From: Pseudomonas sp. K2I15
GTDB taxonomy: Bacteria; Pseudomonadota; Gammaproteobacteria; Pseudomonadales; Pseudomonadaceae
Length of the DNA stretch: 46,894 nucleotides
NCBI RefSeq assembly: GCF_002204795.1
Contig: NZ_NIXO01000050.1
Coordinates: forward strand, 1 to 46,894
Reading direction: 5' to 3'
Below the pieces are notes generated by a model, which saw nothing but the letters and a program-made list of their open reading frames with translations, made no database searches and had not been told where the DNA came from. The position numbers were made by a program, and so were the translations under genes. Below are positions 7,813-16,654 of the stretch, one piece after another; position 1 is the first letter of the stretch; every line of letters begins with the position of its first letter.

Positions 7813-8541
7813 GTGCACAAGGCAAATAACCTCGGCGCCCTGGTTGGCGTCGACCATGGGTTTTGTACGATTGACGATCCATTGCGGCCTGACGAGGTGT
7901 TCATCTGCAAGCAGGTGCACAGCGCCACGACCATTGAATGGAACGCGGAGCTTACGGCCAACACGGTTGAGGCCGATGGGGTTTTCAGCCGGGATGTGCA
8001 GCCGATTGCGGTGATCACCGCCGATTGCCTGCCGTTGCTGATAGCCTCGGAAAACGGGGATTTTGTCGCGGCAATTCATGGCGGCTGGAAGGGGCTGCAA
8101 GGCGGGATCATCGCCAATGCCATGCAGCGGTTTACCACCGAGGGAGTGGCGTTGGATCAGTTACGGGTTGCGATCGGGCCGTCGATCAAGCCTTGTTGTT
8201 ATGAGGTGAGTGGCGAGTTTGTTGCGCAGTTGCAGGCGAGTCAGGGGCATTTGTGGCGGGATGGGGATGCGCCTTGGACGGTTGAGCAACCGGGGCCTTT
8301 GTTGGCTCCGCAGATTTCGCCGCCAGAGCCGAGGCAGGCGTTGAGTGCGTGGTTTGATTTGAGCCGGTATGCGCTGATCTTGCTGGAGGCGGCGGGGATA
8401 AAGCGTGAGCAGGTTGAGGTGAGTGAGGTGTGTACGTATTGCACCTCGCCGGCGTTTGCGAGTTATCGCAGAAGGACGCATGACAGTACGGAAAGGAAGA
8501 CGTTGTTGTATTCGTGGATTTCGCGAAAAACGCAACGATAA
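7813..8541 (+). CDS. pgeF: YfiH/PgeF (LACC1) family protein
   Basis: The 242-residue cytoplasmic protein belongs to the family called multicopper polyphenol oxidase, purine nucleoside phosphorylase or peptidoglycan-editing factor. The metal/catalytic residues are present: His36 in KQVHS, Cys72 in TADCLP and His89 in IHGGWKG. The C-terminal SEVCTYC and FASYRRR motifs are also conserved. The start is a GTG with GGAG upstream. The usual family member in Pseudomonas lies beside rluD; this one sits behind ggt, so it is probably a paralogue with a different job. Linkage to Ggt hints at handling of glutamyl or wall-derived compounds, but this is speculative. Confidence 0.85.
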   Translation: MHKANNLGALVGVDHGFCTIDDPLRPDEVFICKQVHSATTIEWNAELTANTVEADGVFSRDVQPIAVITADCLPLLIASENGDFVAAIHGGWKGLQGGIIANAMQRFTTEGVALDQLRVAIGPSIKPCCYEVSGEFVAQLQASQGHLWRDGDAPWTVEQPGPLLAPQISPPEPRQALSAWFDLSRYALILLEAAGIKREQVEVSEVCTYCTSPAFASYRRRTHDSTERKTLLYSWISRKTQR

Positions 8542-8575
8542 ATCGGCGAATACAGCCTCTGCGGCAACACCAAAT

Positions 8576-8710
8576 TTGTGGCGAGGGAGCTTGCTCCCGT
8601 TGGGGTGCGAAGCGCCCTCAGAATGAGCTGATGCGTTTTTCCAGGAAGAGCACCGTACTCAGTTTCAGGGCTGCTGCGCAGCCCAACGGGAGCAAGCTCC
8701 CTCGCCACAA
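8576..8710. repeat. REP pair (class GTGGCGAGGGAGCTTGCTCCC)
   Basis: TTGTGGCGAGGGAGCTTGCT at the left end and its reverse complement at the right end form an inverted pair over about 25 bases each. A second inner pair (GGGCTGCTGCGCAGCCC) is near the right arm. The element fills most of the 224-base gap between convergent pgeF and ddlA. Confidence 0.9.
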
Positions 8711-8765
8711 TGGAGTCGCGCTCATGAAAAAGTAATCGGCGCTCCCAAGTCTAACGCCGTAAAAT

Positions 8766-9860
8766 TCATCGACTGATCTTCAACCCCTTACGCCCCGCAT
8801 GCCGCTCCAGCGCCAGCTCAATCAACCGGCTCACCAGCTCGCTGTAGCTCATGCCCGCCGCCTGCCACAGCTTCGGGTACATGCTGATGCGCGTAAAGCC
8901 CGGCAACGAGTTGATCTCGTTGATCAGCACCTCCCCCTCGTCCGTCAGAAACACATCCACCCGTGCCAGCCCGGCGCAACCCAGGGTTTCAAACGCTTCG
9001 ATGGCCAACGCACGAATACGCTCGCTGGCTTCAACACTGATGTCCGCCGGCACCACCACTTGGGCCGCCTGGTCATCGATGTATTTGCTGTCGTAGGAAT
9101 AGAACCCGTCGCGCACCACGATCTCGCCGCAGCCACTGGCGATGGGATTCTCGTTGCCCAACACCGCACACTCGATTTCCCGGCCTTTTACCGCCGATTC
9201 CACCAGCACCTTTTCATCGAACCCCAGCGCCAGCTCAACGGCCGCATGATATTCAGCCTCGCTGCCCACCTTGCTCACACCCACGGACGAACCCTGGTTC
9301 GCCGGTTTCACGAACATCGGCAATCCGAGCTTCTGCTGCGCTTGCTCGAAGGTGGTACGCGCCGCGTTGCGACGGTTGAGGGTAATGAACGGCGTGACCG
9401 CAATCCCGGCATCACGCAGCAGGCGTTTGCTGATGTCCTTGTCCATGCACACCGCCGAACCCAGCACGTCGGAGCCGACAAACGGCAAGTCGGCCATGCG
9501 CAGCAACCCTTGCAGGCAGCCGTCTTCGCCGAGGGTGCCGTGGACAATCGGGAAGATCACGTCGACGTGTTCCAGCGAGGCCTGGCTTGCGGTTTCTACC
9601 AGTTGCTGGCTGGCCTTGCCCGGCACCACGGCCAGTTCACGGTTGGATTGATTGAGGGCGATCAGCGCCGGGTTTTCCTCGTTGAGCAAAAAGCCCGAGG
9701 TGTCGTTGAGGTGCCAGTGGCCGGCCTTGTCGATGCCGATCAGGATCGGCTCGAAGCGCGAACGGTCCAGTGCATCGACGATGTTGCGCGCCGATTGCAG
9801 CGACACTTCGTGCTCGGCCGAACGGCCACCAAAAATAATCCCTACCCGCAGCTTGCTCAT
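8766..9860 (-). CDS. ddlA: D-alanine--D-alanine ligase
   Basis: The 364-residue ATP-grasp enzyme joins two D-alanines for peptidoglycan precursors in the cytoplasm. Start at 9860 is preceded by GAGG at six bases; a GTG four codons earlier is possible. FGGRSAEHEVSLQSA is the N-terminal Ddl motif. LPFVGSDVLGSAVCMDK lies at the centre. Later motifs are VKPANQGSSVGVSKV for ATP binding and INEINSLPGFTRISMYPKLW with metal- and D-Ala-binding residues. Length and the insertion pattern fit DdlA rather than the shorter DdlB of the mra cluster. It is not linked to other wall genes except, loosely, the upstream-convergent pgeF. Confidence 0.93.
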   Translation of the reverse strand: MSKLRVGIIFGGRSAEHEVSLQSARNIVDALDRSRFEPILIGIDKAGHWHLNDTSGFLLNEENPALIALNQSNRELAVVPGKASQQLVETASQASLEHVDVIFPIVHGTLGEDGCLQGLLRMADLPFVGSDVLGSAVCMDKDISKRLLRDAGIAVTPFITLNRRNAARTTFEQAQQKLGLPMFVKPANQGSSVGVSKVGSEAEYHAAVELALGFDEKVLVESAVKGREIECAVLGNENPIASGCGEIVVRDGFYSYDSKYIDDQAAQVVVPADISVEASERIRALAIEAFETLGCAGLARVDVFLTDEGEVLINEINSLPGFTRISMYPKLWQAAGMSYSELVSRLIELALERHAGRKGLKISR

Positions 9861-9903
9861 GATCGGCCTCACGTTTGAAAGTAAGGCTTCTTACCATGAG
9901 CCG

Positions 9904-10542
9904 TCAGCGATTCGCTACCAGCGTGGCCCCGAACAGCACATAACAACCACCGGCAAACCGGTCCAGCCACTTGCGCGAACGGCTGTAGACGGCGGCCATC
10001 CGCTCGCTGGAAAACACCAGCGCCACGCAGGAATACCAGCTGAACGACAGCGTCGCCATGGTGATCACGGCCAGGGTCAGCAGCATCGGCGACGGTGACG
10101 GCGGCATGGTGGATGCAAAGATCGTCGCGACGAACAGCGCCGCCTTGGGGTTGGACAGGTTGCCCAACAAGCCCAGGCGCCAGGCCGAGAACAGCGAACG
10201 CTTCGGTTCGTCGGGCAACAGGTTCTGGGCCATGGCCGGTGCCGAGCGCCGGAACAGTTTCAACCCCAAGTAGATCAGGTAGCAACCGCCGATGATCTTG
10301 AACGCCAGGTACAGCATGGGCGCTGCGGTGAACAACGACTTGATCCCCAAGCCGCCTGCCAGGCCCCACATCACGGTGCCGGTGGCCACGCCCGAGGCCG
10401 CCACCACGCCGTGGCGACGCGAACAACTGGCGGCCAGTTGCGCGGTGTTGAAGAAGTTCGGGCCGGGCGTGACGACCGCGACGGTCCAGAGCAAGGCCAG
10501 GGAGGCAAGAGGAGCCGCGTAGGCCGGGTTGAACAATTCCAT
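9904..10542 (-). CDS. LysE/RhtB-family amino-acid exporter
   Basis: The 212-residue inner-membrane protein has about six transmembrane segments. The family signature VTPGPNFFNTAQLAAS lies near residue 25, and GNLSNPKAALFV is in the middle. LysE/RhtB proteins export amino acids or derivatives such as lysine, threonine or homoserine lactone. The start ATG at 10542 gives the normal family length; longer frames to 10581 or 10605 add residues unlike the family, and none of the starts has a strong ribosome site. It lies divergently to an AraC regulator, which probably controls it. Confidence 0.88.
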   Translation of the reverse strand: MELFNPAYAAPLASLALLWTVAVVTPGPNFFNTAQLAASCSRRHGVVAASGVATGTVMWGLAGGLGIKSLFTAAPMLYLAFKIIGGCYLIYLGLKLFRRSAPAMAQNLLPDEPKRSLFSAWRLGLLGNLSNPKAALFVATIFASTMPPSPSPMLLTLAVITMATLSFSWYSCVALVFSSERMAAVYSRSRKWLDRFAGGCYVLFGATLVANR

Positions 10543-10679
10543 GTGGGATTGCGCCAAGTGCAGTGCAGGAATCAAGATCATAGGCCCGGCAGAAGCCCCG
10601 CACAATCGTTCAAGACCCCGGCAGACAGCGGATTCAGACTGGGTTAACGTGTTTCCACCTCTTTGCGCGACAACTCATC

Positions 10680-11480
10680 ATGGGCACTAACATCGACTGG
10701 CTGCACCGCGCGCCCCACGCCAGTGGCCTGGAGCGTATCGAGGCGTATTTTGCCGGGTTTGGCTTCGACCCTCATCGCCACGACACCTACGCCATCGGCC
10801 GCACCTTGTTCGGTGTGCAGAGTTTTCACTATCGCGGCGGCATGACCCACAGCCTGCCGGGCCGGACCATGGTGATCCATCCCGATGAAGTGCATGACGG
10901 TTGGGCCGGCAGCGAGGAAGGCTTCAAATACCGGATGATTTACGTGGAGCCGGCGCTGATCCAGCAGGTGCTCGGCGGCAAGCCGTTGCCGTTTATCCCC
11001 GGCGGGCTGTCGAGCGACCCGTGGCTGTTGCGCGCCAGTGAAGTGTTGCTGCAAAGCCTGGATTGCCCGATCGATCCGTTGCAGGAACAGGACGCCATGT
11101 TCGACCTGGCCCAGGCGCTGAACAATGCGTCGGGCATCACGGTGAATCGCAAGACCTTCGACTACCGCGCCGCCGAGCGCGCCCGGGAATTTATCCACAG
11201 TGCGCTTGGCCGGCCGATCACCCTCGATGAAATGGCGGAATACGCCAACCGCGACCGCTGGGCGTTGTCGCGGGATTTTCGTTTGTTGTTTGGTACCAGC
11301 CCTTATCGCTACCTGACCATGCGCCGCCTGGACCTGGTGCGCAGCCTGCTGGGCCAGGGCCAGTCACTGGTGGATGCCGCACTGACCGCAGGCTTCACCG
11401 ACCAGAGCCACATGACCCGTCAGTTTCGCAGCACCTTCGGCATGCCGCCCTCGCGCTGGGTGAAGATGCTCGGGCGCTGA
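10680..11480 (+). CDS. AraC-family transcriptional regulator
   Basis: The product is 266 residues. Residues about 20-110 form a cupin-like sensing domain (HRHDTYAIG, MVIHPDEVHDGWAG). Residues about 165-266 form the two helix-turn-helix motifs of AraC: ITLDEMAEYANRDRWALSRD and the closing FTDQSHMTRQFRSTFGMPPSRW. It belongs to the AraC subgroup often found divergent to LysE exporters, as here, where only 137 bases separate the starts. The likely role is induction of the exporter by its amino-acid substrate. The ligand cannot be read from the sequence. Confidence 0.9.
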   Translation: MGTNIDWLHRAPHASGLERIEAYFAGFGFDPHRHDTYAIGRTLFGVQSFHYRGGMTHSLPGRTMVIHPDEVHDGWAGSEEGFKYRMIYVEPALIQQVLGGKPLPFIPGGLSSDPWLLRASEVLLQSLDCPIDPLQEQDAMFDLAQALNNASGITVNRKTFDYRAAERAREFIHSALGRPITLDEMAEYANRDRWALSRDFRLLFGTSPYRYLTMRRLDLVRSLLGQGQSLVDAALTAGFTDQSHMTRQFRSTFGMPPSRWVKMLGR

Positions 11481-11506
11481 AATCCCACCTTGAAATGCAC
11501 TCAAAC

Positions 11507-11596
11507 TGTGGGAGCGGGCTTGCTCGCGAATGCGCAAGGTCAGTCAATGCATTCGGTGGCTGATACACCGCCTTCGCGAGCAAGCCCGCTCCCACA
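11507..11596. repeat. REP pair (class GTGGGAGCGGGCTTGCTCGCGAA)
   Basis: TGTGGGAGCGGGCTTGCTCG and its reverse complement face each other over 24 bases per arm, separated by about 42 bases that contain a small hairpin. It ends directly at the truncated MFS remnant. Confidence 0.9.
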
Positions 11597-12190
11597 CGCC
11601 AGCGCCGCACCCGCCAAGGCAATCGCCGCGCTCCACCACAACGCCCGTTCAATCCCACCCGCCTGCGCCGCACCCGTCGACCCGCCGGCATTCGCCAGCG
11701 ACACCAGCAACACGCTGTAGCCGTAGACTTGTTGGTAGTACACCGCCAGAAAGTAGTACTGCACGCCAAAGCTGCTCATGAACACCGCCGTCAACACCAT
11801 GGCCATGCACAACTCGCGATAGCCAAGCAGCCGCAGCGGCATCAGCGGGTCGCGGCCCCGGTGTTCGATCCACGCAAACAGCCCGAGCAGCGCCAACGCC
11901 AGGCCACGCAGCCCAGGGTCGACGGCGCCGCCCAGCCCCACTCCGGCCCCTGCACCAGGGCGAACACCTGCAACGTCCCGCCCACGGTCACGGTCACGGT
12001 CAACGCGCCGCTGATATCAAAGTTGCGCCCACATGCCCGCGCACCATCGGCGGGGATCCAGTAGCGCGCCGCCAGGGCGCATGCGCCGGCCAACGGCACG
12101 TTCACCCGAAACACCGCTTCCCAACCCCACGCCTGGGGCAGCACACCGCCGAGCAACGCGCCCAACGCCAGACCGGCCGCGATGAACTCA
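11597..12190 (-). pseudogene. Remnant of an MFS multidrug-type transporter (truncated, frameshifted)
   Basis: Read from 12190 down, one frame gives GLALGALLGGVLPQAWGWEA followed by VFRVNVPLAG, typical of helices 4-6 of 14-helix DHA2 (EmrB/QacA) transporters. Near 11940 the reading shifts to another frame, which continues with FAWIEHRGRDPLMPLRLL and FGVQYYFLAVYYQQVYGYS, the middle of the same family. The N-terminal helices are missing at the junction with the LysR remnant. After YSVLLVSLAN the sequence skips to one last helix, and it ends at the REP element. No product of normal length is possible. Confidence 0.8.
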
Positions 12191-12525
12191 AGGACCATAA
12201 CTGCCTGACCGTGCGCAACCTGCGCACCCGCCGGCTGGTGGACTGGCAATTCATGCTCGATGGCAACGTGCAGGACGTGAGCGTCGAGGGGCGGCTGATC
12301 TTTGATATTGGCGATGCATTGGTGGACGGCGCGGTGGGCGGGTTTGGCATCGCCCAGGTGATGGATTTTGCAGTGCGGGAAGACCTGGCTGCCGGGCGCC
12401 TGGTGCCGTTGCTGGAGGATTTTGCCGGGCGCAGTCGGGCAATATCGCTGGTGTATCCGCCGTCGCGGCAGTACTCGCCGAAGTTGATGGCGTTTGCCGA
12501 GGCGCTCAACCAGGCTCAGAGGTAG
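12184..12525 (+). pseudogene. Remnant of a LysR-type regulator (C-terminal effector domain only)
   Basis: An open frame of about 113 codons reads LKDHNCLTVRN, then DVSVEGRLIFDIGDALVDGA, GGFGIAQVMDF, LVPLLEDFAG and LVYPPSRQYSPKLMAFAEAL. These are the last third of a LysR substrate-binding domain. The DNA-binding half is absent. At the left the frame joins the inverted MFS remnant near 12185-12190, so a deletion or rearrangement created this junction. A GTG at 12211 could start a short protein, but function is unlikely. Confidence 0.75.
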
Positions 12526-12534
12526 CACCACAAC

Positions 12535-12658
12535 TGTGGCGAGGGAGCTTGCTCCCGCTCGGCTGCGCAGCAGTCGTCTAATCTACCGACCCAGCTGTAT
12601 TGGCAGCAAAGCAATGGGACCGCTTCGCGCTCCAGCGGGAGCAAGCTCCCTCGCCACA
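12535..12658. repeat. REP pair (class GTGGCGAGGGAGCTTGCTCCC)
   Basis: TGTGGCGAGGGAGCTTGCTC and its inverted copy bound a 124-base element. It lies between the LysR remnant and the convergent flavin reductase-like gene. Confidence 0.9.
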
Positions 12659-12692
12659 AAAGCGGGCACTAACGGAAGGTCAGAGAGTTGGC

Positions 12693-13268
12693 TTAAAGCT
12701 GTCGCCCATCAATAGGATTACCAATCGTCAGGAAATGCCCACCCGCCACATGGTGCAAGGTACGCAGCGCATCCTGCCCTTCGAAATGCCAACGACCGTC
12801 GCTGAACACACGCTCATCCGCCTGGGCAGCCACCACTTCGGCGAGGAATAAATCGTAGGTCTGCTGGTTATGCGGCTCCGGCAGCAACCGGCATTCCAGC
12901 CACGCCACGCACCCTTCCAGCATCGGTGCTTCGGTGTGTTCGCCGCTGAACGTCTGCAAGCCATACGCGGCGAACTTGTCAGTCTCGCTGCCAGTGGTAT
13001 TGCCCACGGTCTGCACGATATCGGCCTGGGCCGCACACGGCACATTGAGCACGAAGGTGCCGGCGCCTTCGAGCAGTTGCCGGGTCCAGGTGGCCTTGTC
13101 CAGCACGACGGCGACTTTGGGCGGTTCAAAATCCAGCGGCATGGCCCAGGCAGCGGCCATGATGTTGCGCTGGCCGTTGTGCGCGGCGCTGACCAGCACG
13201 GTGGGGCCGTGGTTGAGCAAGCGGTAGGCCTTGGACAGAGGGACGGGGCGGCGATGGTTAGGGCTCAT
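12693..13268 (-). CDS. Flavin reductase-like FMN-binding protein
   Basis: The 191-residue protein fits the flavin reductase-like split-barrel family. NHGPTVLVSAAHNGQRNIMA is the first strand pair, followed by AWAMPLDFEPPKVAVVL, the usual FMN-binding loop region. TFVLNVP is a further family motif, and GRWHFE and HHVAGGHFLTIG close the fold. Members bind FMN and reduce flavins or act as small oxidoreductases. The partner cannot be inferred, since the neighbours are pseudogenes and a chemoreceptor. The start ATG at 13268 lies at the beginning of the conserved region. Single-gene unit. Confidence 0.85.
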   Translation of the reverse strand: MSPNHRRPVPLSKAYRLLNHGPTVLVSAAHNGQRNIMAAAWAMPLDFEPPKVAVVLDKATWTRQLLEGAGTFVLNVPCAAQADIVQTVGNTTGSETDKFAAYGLQTFSGEHTEAPMLEGCVAWLECRLLPEPHNQQTYDLFLAEVVAAQADERVFSDGRWHFEGQDALRTLHHVAGGHFLTIGNPIDGRQL

Positions 13269-13321
13269 GGACGAAAGGCTCGAAAAAAAACCTACGATAC
13301 CTCAAGCATGAGCCCCAGTGA

Positions 13322-14638
13322 CTAGCTGCTCAGTTGATTGGCGAATTGCCCCACTGCGCTGACCACCTTCTGTGCGCCGTCCTGGATCTCGACAATTACT
13401 GTGCCTGCCTCGGCCGCCAGGGCCAGGCCTTGTTCGGCTTGCAGGCGGCCATCGGTCATCAGCGCCACCGCTTCGCGGGCCATGTCCTGGTTCTGGCGCA
13501 CCACGCCAACAATTTCTTCGGTGGCCTTGCTGGTACGCGACGCCAGTTGCCGAACCTCATCGGCCACCACCGCAAAACCACGCCCTTGCTCACCGGCGCG
13601 GGCGGCTTCGATGGCGGCGTTGAGCGCCAGCAGGTTGGTCTGTTCGGCGATACCGCTGATGGTCTTGACGATGCTGCCAATCACCTGGGACTGGGCGTTC
13701 AGCGCTTCGATGCCCTCGCCCGCCTGCTGCATGTGCTTGGCCAAATCGCGCATCACGTCCACCGCCTGGGTGACGACGGTGGTGCCGCGCTGGGCGCTGC
13801 TGTCGGTTTGCAGCGAGGTGCTGTAGGCGATGTTGGCCGCGTCGGCCACGGCTTGCTCCTGGTTGATCTGGTCGGTGATCACGGTGGCGAACTTGACCAC
13901 TTTGTACAGCCGCTCGTTGGCGTCGAGCACCGGGTTATACGAGGCCTCCAGCCACACCACGCGCCCACGGCTGTCCACACGCTTGAAGCGGCCCGCGACG
14001 AATTCGCCGGAATTCAGGCGCTTCCAGAACTGCTGGTACTCGGGACTGTTGGCGTCCTGCGATTCGCAGAACATCCGGTGATGTTTGCCCTGGATCTGCG
14101 CCAGGCTGTAACCCATGCCATTGAGGAAACGGTCGTTGGCCGTCAGCACATTACCGTTGAGGTCGAACTCGATCACCGCCGTGGAGCGCACCAGCGCAGT
14201 GATCAGGTTTTCGTGCTCGCGGGACGCCTCGATGGTGCGGGTCAGGTCGCTGGAAAATATCGAAATATGCTTGATACGCCCATCGCTGCTGCGCACCGGT
14301 TGCACGATGGAGCGCAGCCACGCCTCGTTGCCGTTGCCCCGCATCAGGCGCACCGCACCGGCAAAATGTTCGCCACGCACCAGGGCGTTTTTGAAGCGCA
14401 GTTGAAACGCGTCCTGCTTGACGTGCGCCGGCACCAGGTCTTCGATCAAGCGGCCTTGTAGCTGGCTTGCCTGATAAGCCATCTCCTGAAGAAAGAGGGT
14501 ATTGACGGATTCGATGCGCCCTTCGGGATCCAGGGTCAGGGTCATCATTTCGCTTTCCAGGCTCTCCCTGACTTGCTGCAGGCTGGACAATTCTTCGCGA
14601 AGAGCAGACAGCTCCTGCTTGAGACGGGTGTTGAACAT
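13322..14638 (-). CDS. Cytoplasmic PAS-PAS methyl-accepting chemotaxis protein (BdlA-like)
   Basis: The product is 438 residues from the ATG at 14638 (MFNTRLKQEL, the usual family start); a frame to 14680 adds 14 residues with no better ribosome site. A short coiled coil (residues 5-35) is followed by two PAS domains: about 30-125 (LDPEGRIESVNTLFLQEM) and about 145-250 (FDLNGNVLTANDRFLNGMGY). The C-terminal signalling domain has the canonical hairpin AEQTNLLALNAAIEAARAGE and QGRGFAVVADEVRQLASRT. There is no transmembrane segment. It resembles P. aeruginosa BdlA (PAS-PAS-MCP, biofilm dispersion) and Aer-like redox sensors. A cofactor such as haem or FAD cannot be decided from sequence. Confidence 0.9.
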   Translation of the reverse strand: MFNTRLKQELSALREELSSLQQVRESLESEMMTLTLDPEGRIESVNTLFLQEMAYQASQLQGRLIEDLVPAHVKQDAFQLRFKNALVRGEHFAGAVRLMRGNGNEAWLRSIVQPVRSSDGRIKHISIFSSDLTRTIEASREHENLITALVRSTAVIEFDLNGNVLTANDRFLNGMGYSLAQIQGKHHRMFCESQDANSPEYQQFWKRLNSGEFVAGRFKRVDSRGRVVWLEASYNPVLDANERLYKVVKFATVITDQINQEQAVADAANIAYSTSLQTDSSAQRGTTVVTQAVDVMRDLAKHMQQAGEGIEALNAQSQVIGSIVKTISGIAEQTNLLALNAAIEAARAGEQGRGFAVVADEVRQLASRTSKATEEIVGVVRQNQDMAREAVALMTDGRLQAEQGLALAAEAGTVIVEIQDGAQKVVSAVGQFANQLSS

Positions 14639-14744
14639 GGAGGCACCGGTGGGGAAATGAAGGCGGGATCCGACCTGCATCGGCGCTACCGGCGTTTTCT
14701 TAAGACAGCTTTAGCGCATTGCTCAACTATATTTTCGCGGCACC

Positions 14745-15077
14745 TCAGCTGCCGTTGTTACGGCAGATGCCCATGACTTGATACTGGAGGGTATTGAGCT
14801 TGCCGGTGGAGTCTTCGTAGGTCATGCGCGATGGCACCGCGCTGCATGAGCGGATCGGCGGCGTGACGTTGACCACCTTGGCAATGTCCAGCTTCATGCC
14901 GTAGCGATACGCCTGGATTTGGGGCGCGGCCTTGCCGTTTTTCGCGGCATAGGCGGCCATGGCTTGCTGGTTGCTTTGCATCAATTGGGCGAAGGTGCGA
15001 TCGCCTCCGCCTTCAGCCATCGCGCCGACGGAAAAAATCAGGGCCAATGCAGCGACAGTGGTTTTCAGGGTATTCAT
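14745..15077 (-). CDS. DUF2790-type small periplasmic protein
   Basis: The 110-residue precursor has a signal peptide cleaved after GAMA. The mature N-terminus EGGGDRTFAQLMQSNQQAM is followed by YRYGMKLDIAKVVNV and a C-terminal part with two cysteines (RSCSAVPSRMTYEDS and GICRNN). This is the DUF2790 pattern of Pseudomonas, a family often found beside copper or zinc genes. The role is not known. The N-terminal GGGDR motif is shared with the 61-residue protein at 16880. The divergent OprD gene starts 238 bases away, with a CzcR/CopR-like site in between (15160-15175). Confidence 0.82.
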   Translation of the reverse strand: MNTLKTTVAALALIFSVGAMAEGGGDRTFAQLMQSNQQAMAAYAAKNGKAAPQIQAYRYGMKLDIAKVVNVTPPIRSCSAVPSRMTYEDSTGKLNTLQYQVMGICRNNGS

Positions 15078-15159
15078 GAGGGCTTCCTCGTCTGACTTAT
15101 TGAATTAAAAGTTCAGAGCAAGGGTAACTAACCAAACCTGTCGCAACGTTCACCGAAAG

Positions 15160-15175
15160 ATTACTTATCCGTTAT
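15160..15175. promoter_or_regulatory. Candidate CzcR/CopR-type binding site
   Basis: On the minus strand the site reads ATAACG-N5-GTAAT. It shares ATTAC-NNATC-CGTTA (plus strand) with the site between czcC and the second czcR (25107-25122). It lies between the divergent DUF2790 and oprD-type genes. Family assignment rests on similarity to the other three sites in the window and on my recollection of the CopR consensus CTGACA-N5-GTAAT. Confidence 0.4.
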
Positions 15176-15315
15176 GTTTTATTGAAATTCCAAAATTGTA
15201 ATCTGTGCGCCACCTCGCCGTTATCTCGTGTTTGCAACTATCTGCGCGGGCAATATCAAAATAAGAATGCCCCATCGATAAGAAGCTAATAGCTGCCACT
15301 ACCGAGGAGCGATAC

Positions 15316-16644
15316 ATGAGTACCAAGCGCACATTTCCCCTTTCAATAGTTGCTGCACTGGCAGGCCTGACGCCGCTTACAAGCATGGCCGTGGAAGACA
15401 AACCCGAAGGTTTTATCGAAGGCAGCACCCTGAACGTGCTGGCCCGCAACTTCTACTTCAACCGTGACGATCGCAAGGGCCAGTCCAGCCCCACCGGCAA
15501 TGGCTACTCGGAAGCCTGGGCCCAGGGTTTTATCGGCAAATTCGAGTCCGGTTTTACTCAAGGTACCGTGGGGTTCGGCCTGGACGCCTACGCGATGTAT
15601 GGTCTGAAACTCGACTCCGGCACCGGCCGCAGCGGCGGCCAGGGCTCGTTCGGCGTGTTGCCGGTAGACAGCAACAACCACCCCGAGGATGCCTACAGCA
15701 AGCTCGGCGGCGCGGCAAAAGTGCGCCTGCTGGATACCGTGATCAAGGCCGGTGACGTGTTCCCTCTGACCCCGGTGGTGGCCTATGGTGACTCACGCGT
15801 ATTGCCGGAAAGCTTTCGCGGCGTCACCGCGCAAAACACCAGTATCGAGGGCTTGAGCCTGCAAGGCGGGCACCTGAGCGGCATGAGCCAACCGACTCAA
15901 AGCGGCATGGACAAGGGCTTTGCGACGTTTTATGCGGGCAAGGTGGATTCACCCTGGGTCGGCTATGCCGGCGGCGACTATCAGGTGAACAAACACCTCA
16001 GCGTCAGCCTGTACACCAGCCGCCTGAAGGATGCCTGGGACCAGTACTACTTCGGCAGCGCCGCCAGCTACCCGCTGAACGATGACGTGTCGCTGTTTGG
16101 CGACTTCAACTATTACAAGGCGGTGGACGAGGGCAAAAAACGCCTCGGCGAGTTCGATAACAACATCTGGAGCGCCAGGCTCGGGGTCAAGGTGGGCGCC
16201 CACAGCCTGGCCTTGTCACACCAGCGCAACAACGGTGATGACGACTTTGACTACCTGCGCATGTCGGACTCGATCTTTCTTAATAACTCGATCCAGTACA
16301 GCGACTTCAACTCGCCCAAGGAACGCTCGTGGATGCTCGCCTATAACCTCGACATGCAGGCCTTCGGCATTCCCGGCCTGACCTTCATGACCCGCTACGG
16401 CAAAGGCACCGGCGCCGACTACAGCAACGCCAACGCCGTGTACATGCGCCGTGACGCGGCCGGCGACCCGCTGACCGATCAACGCCGCTGGGAGCGCAAT
16501 ATCGAGGCCAAATACGTGGTGCAGGGCGGCAACTTCAAAGACCTGTCGCTGCGGTTGCGCCAGGCGACTGTGCGCTCAAGTGCCTTTGAGTCGGATTTGG
16601 AAGAAGTTCGCCTGATCGTCGAATACCCATTGGCAATTCTGTAA
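15316..16644 (+). CDS. OprD-family outer-membrane porin
   Basis: The 442-residue precursor has a signal peptide of about 25 residues (ending SMA). The mature part begins with GFIEGSTLNVLARNFYFNRD, the first strand of OprD porins. Other OprD family features are SEAWAQGFIGKFESGFTQGT, the constriction-loop region GRSGGQGSFGVLP, and the C-terminal EVRLIVEYPLAIL, ending in a hydrophobic residue rather than the usual Phe. These 18-stranded channels take up amino acids or carboxylates; the substrate cannot be assigned. In P. aeruginosa, CzcR represses oprD, so its place next to czcRS is notable. A REP element follows the gene. Confidence 0.92.
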   Translation: MSTKRTFPLSIVAALAGLTPLTSMAVEDKPEGFIEGSTLNVLARNFYFNRDDRKGQSSPTGNGYSEAWAQGFIGKFESGFTQGTVGFGLDAYAMYGLKLDSGTGRSGGQGSFGVLPVDSNNHPEDAYSKLGGAAKVRLLDTVIKAGDVFPLTPVVAYGDSRVLPESFRGVTAQNTSIEGLSLQGGHLSGMSQPTQSGMDKGFATFYAGKVDSPWVGYAGGDYQVNKHLSVSLYTSRLKDAWDQYYFGSAASYPLNDDVSLFGDFNYYKAVDEGKKRLGEFDNNIWSARLGVKVGAHSLALSHQRNNGDDDFDYLRMSDSIFLNNSIQYSDFNSPKERSWMLAYNLDMQAFGIPGLTFMTRYGKGTGADYSNANAVYMRRDAAGDPLTDQRRWERNIEAKYVVQGGNFKDLSLRLRQATVRSSAFESDLEEVRLIVEYPLAIL

Positions 16645-16654
16645 CCACCGCTCT

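Noticed and set aside
8576..8710. Repeated palindromes considered as CRISPR repeats
   Set aside because: The units are inverted pairs scattered singly through the window, without regular direct repeats and spacers, and no cas gene is present.
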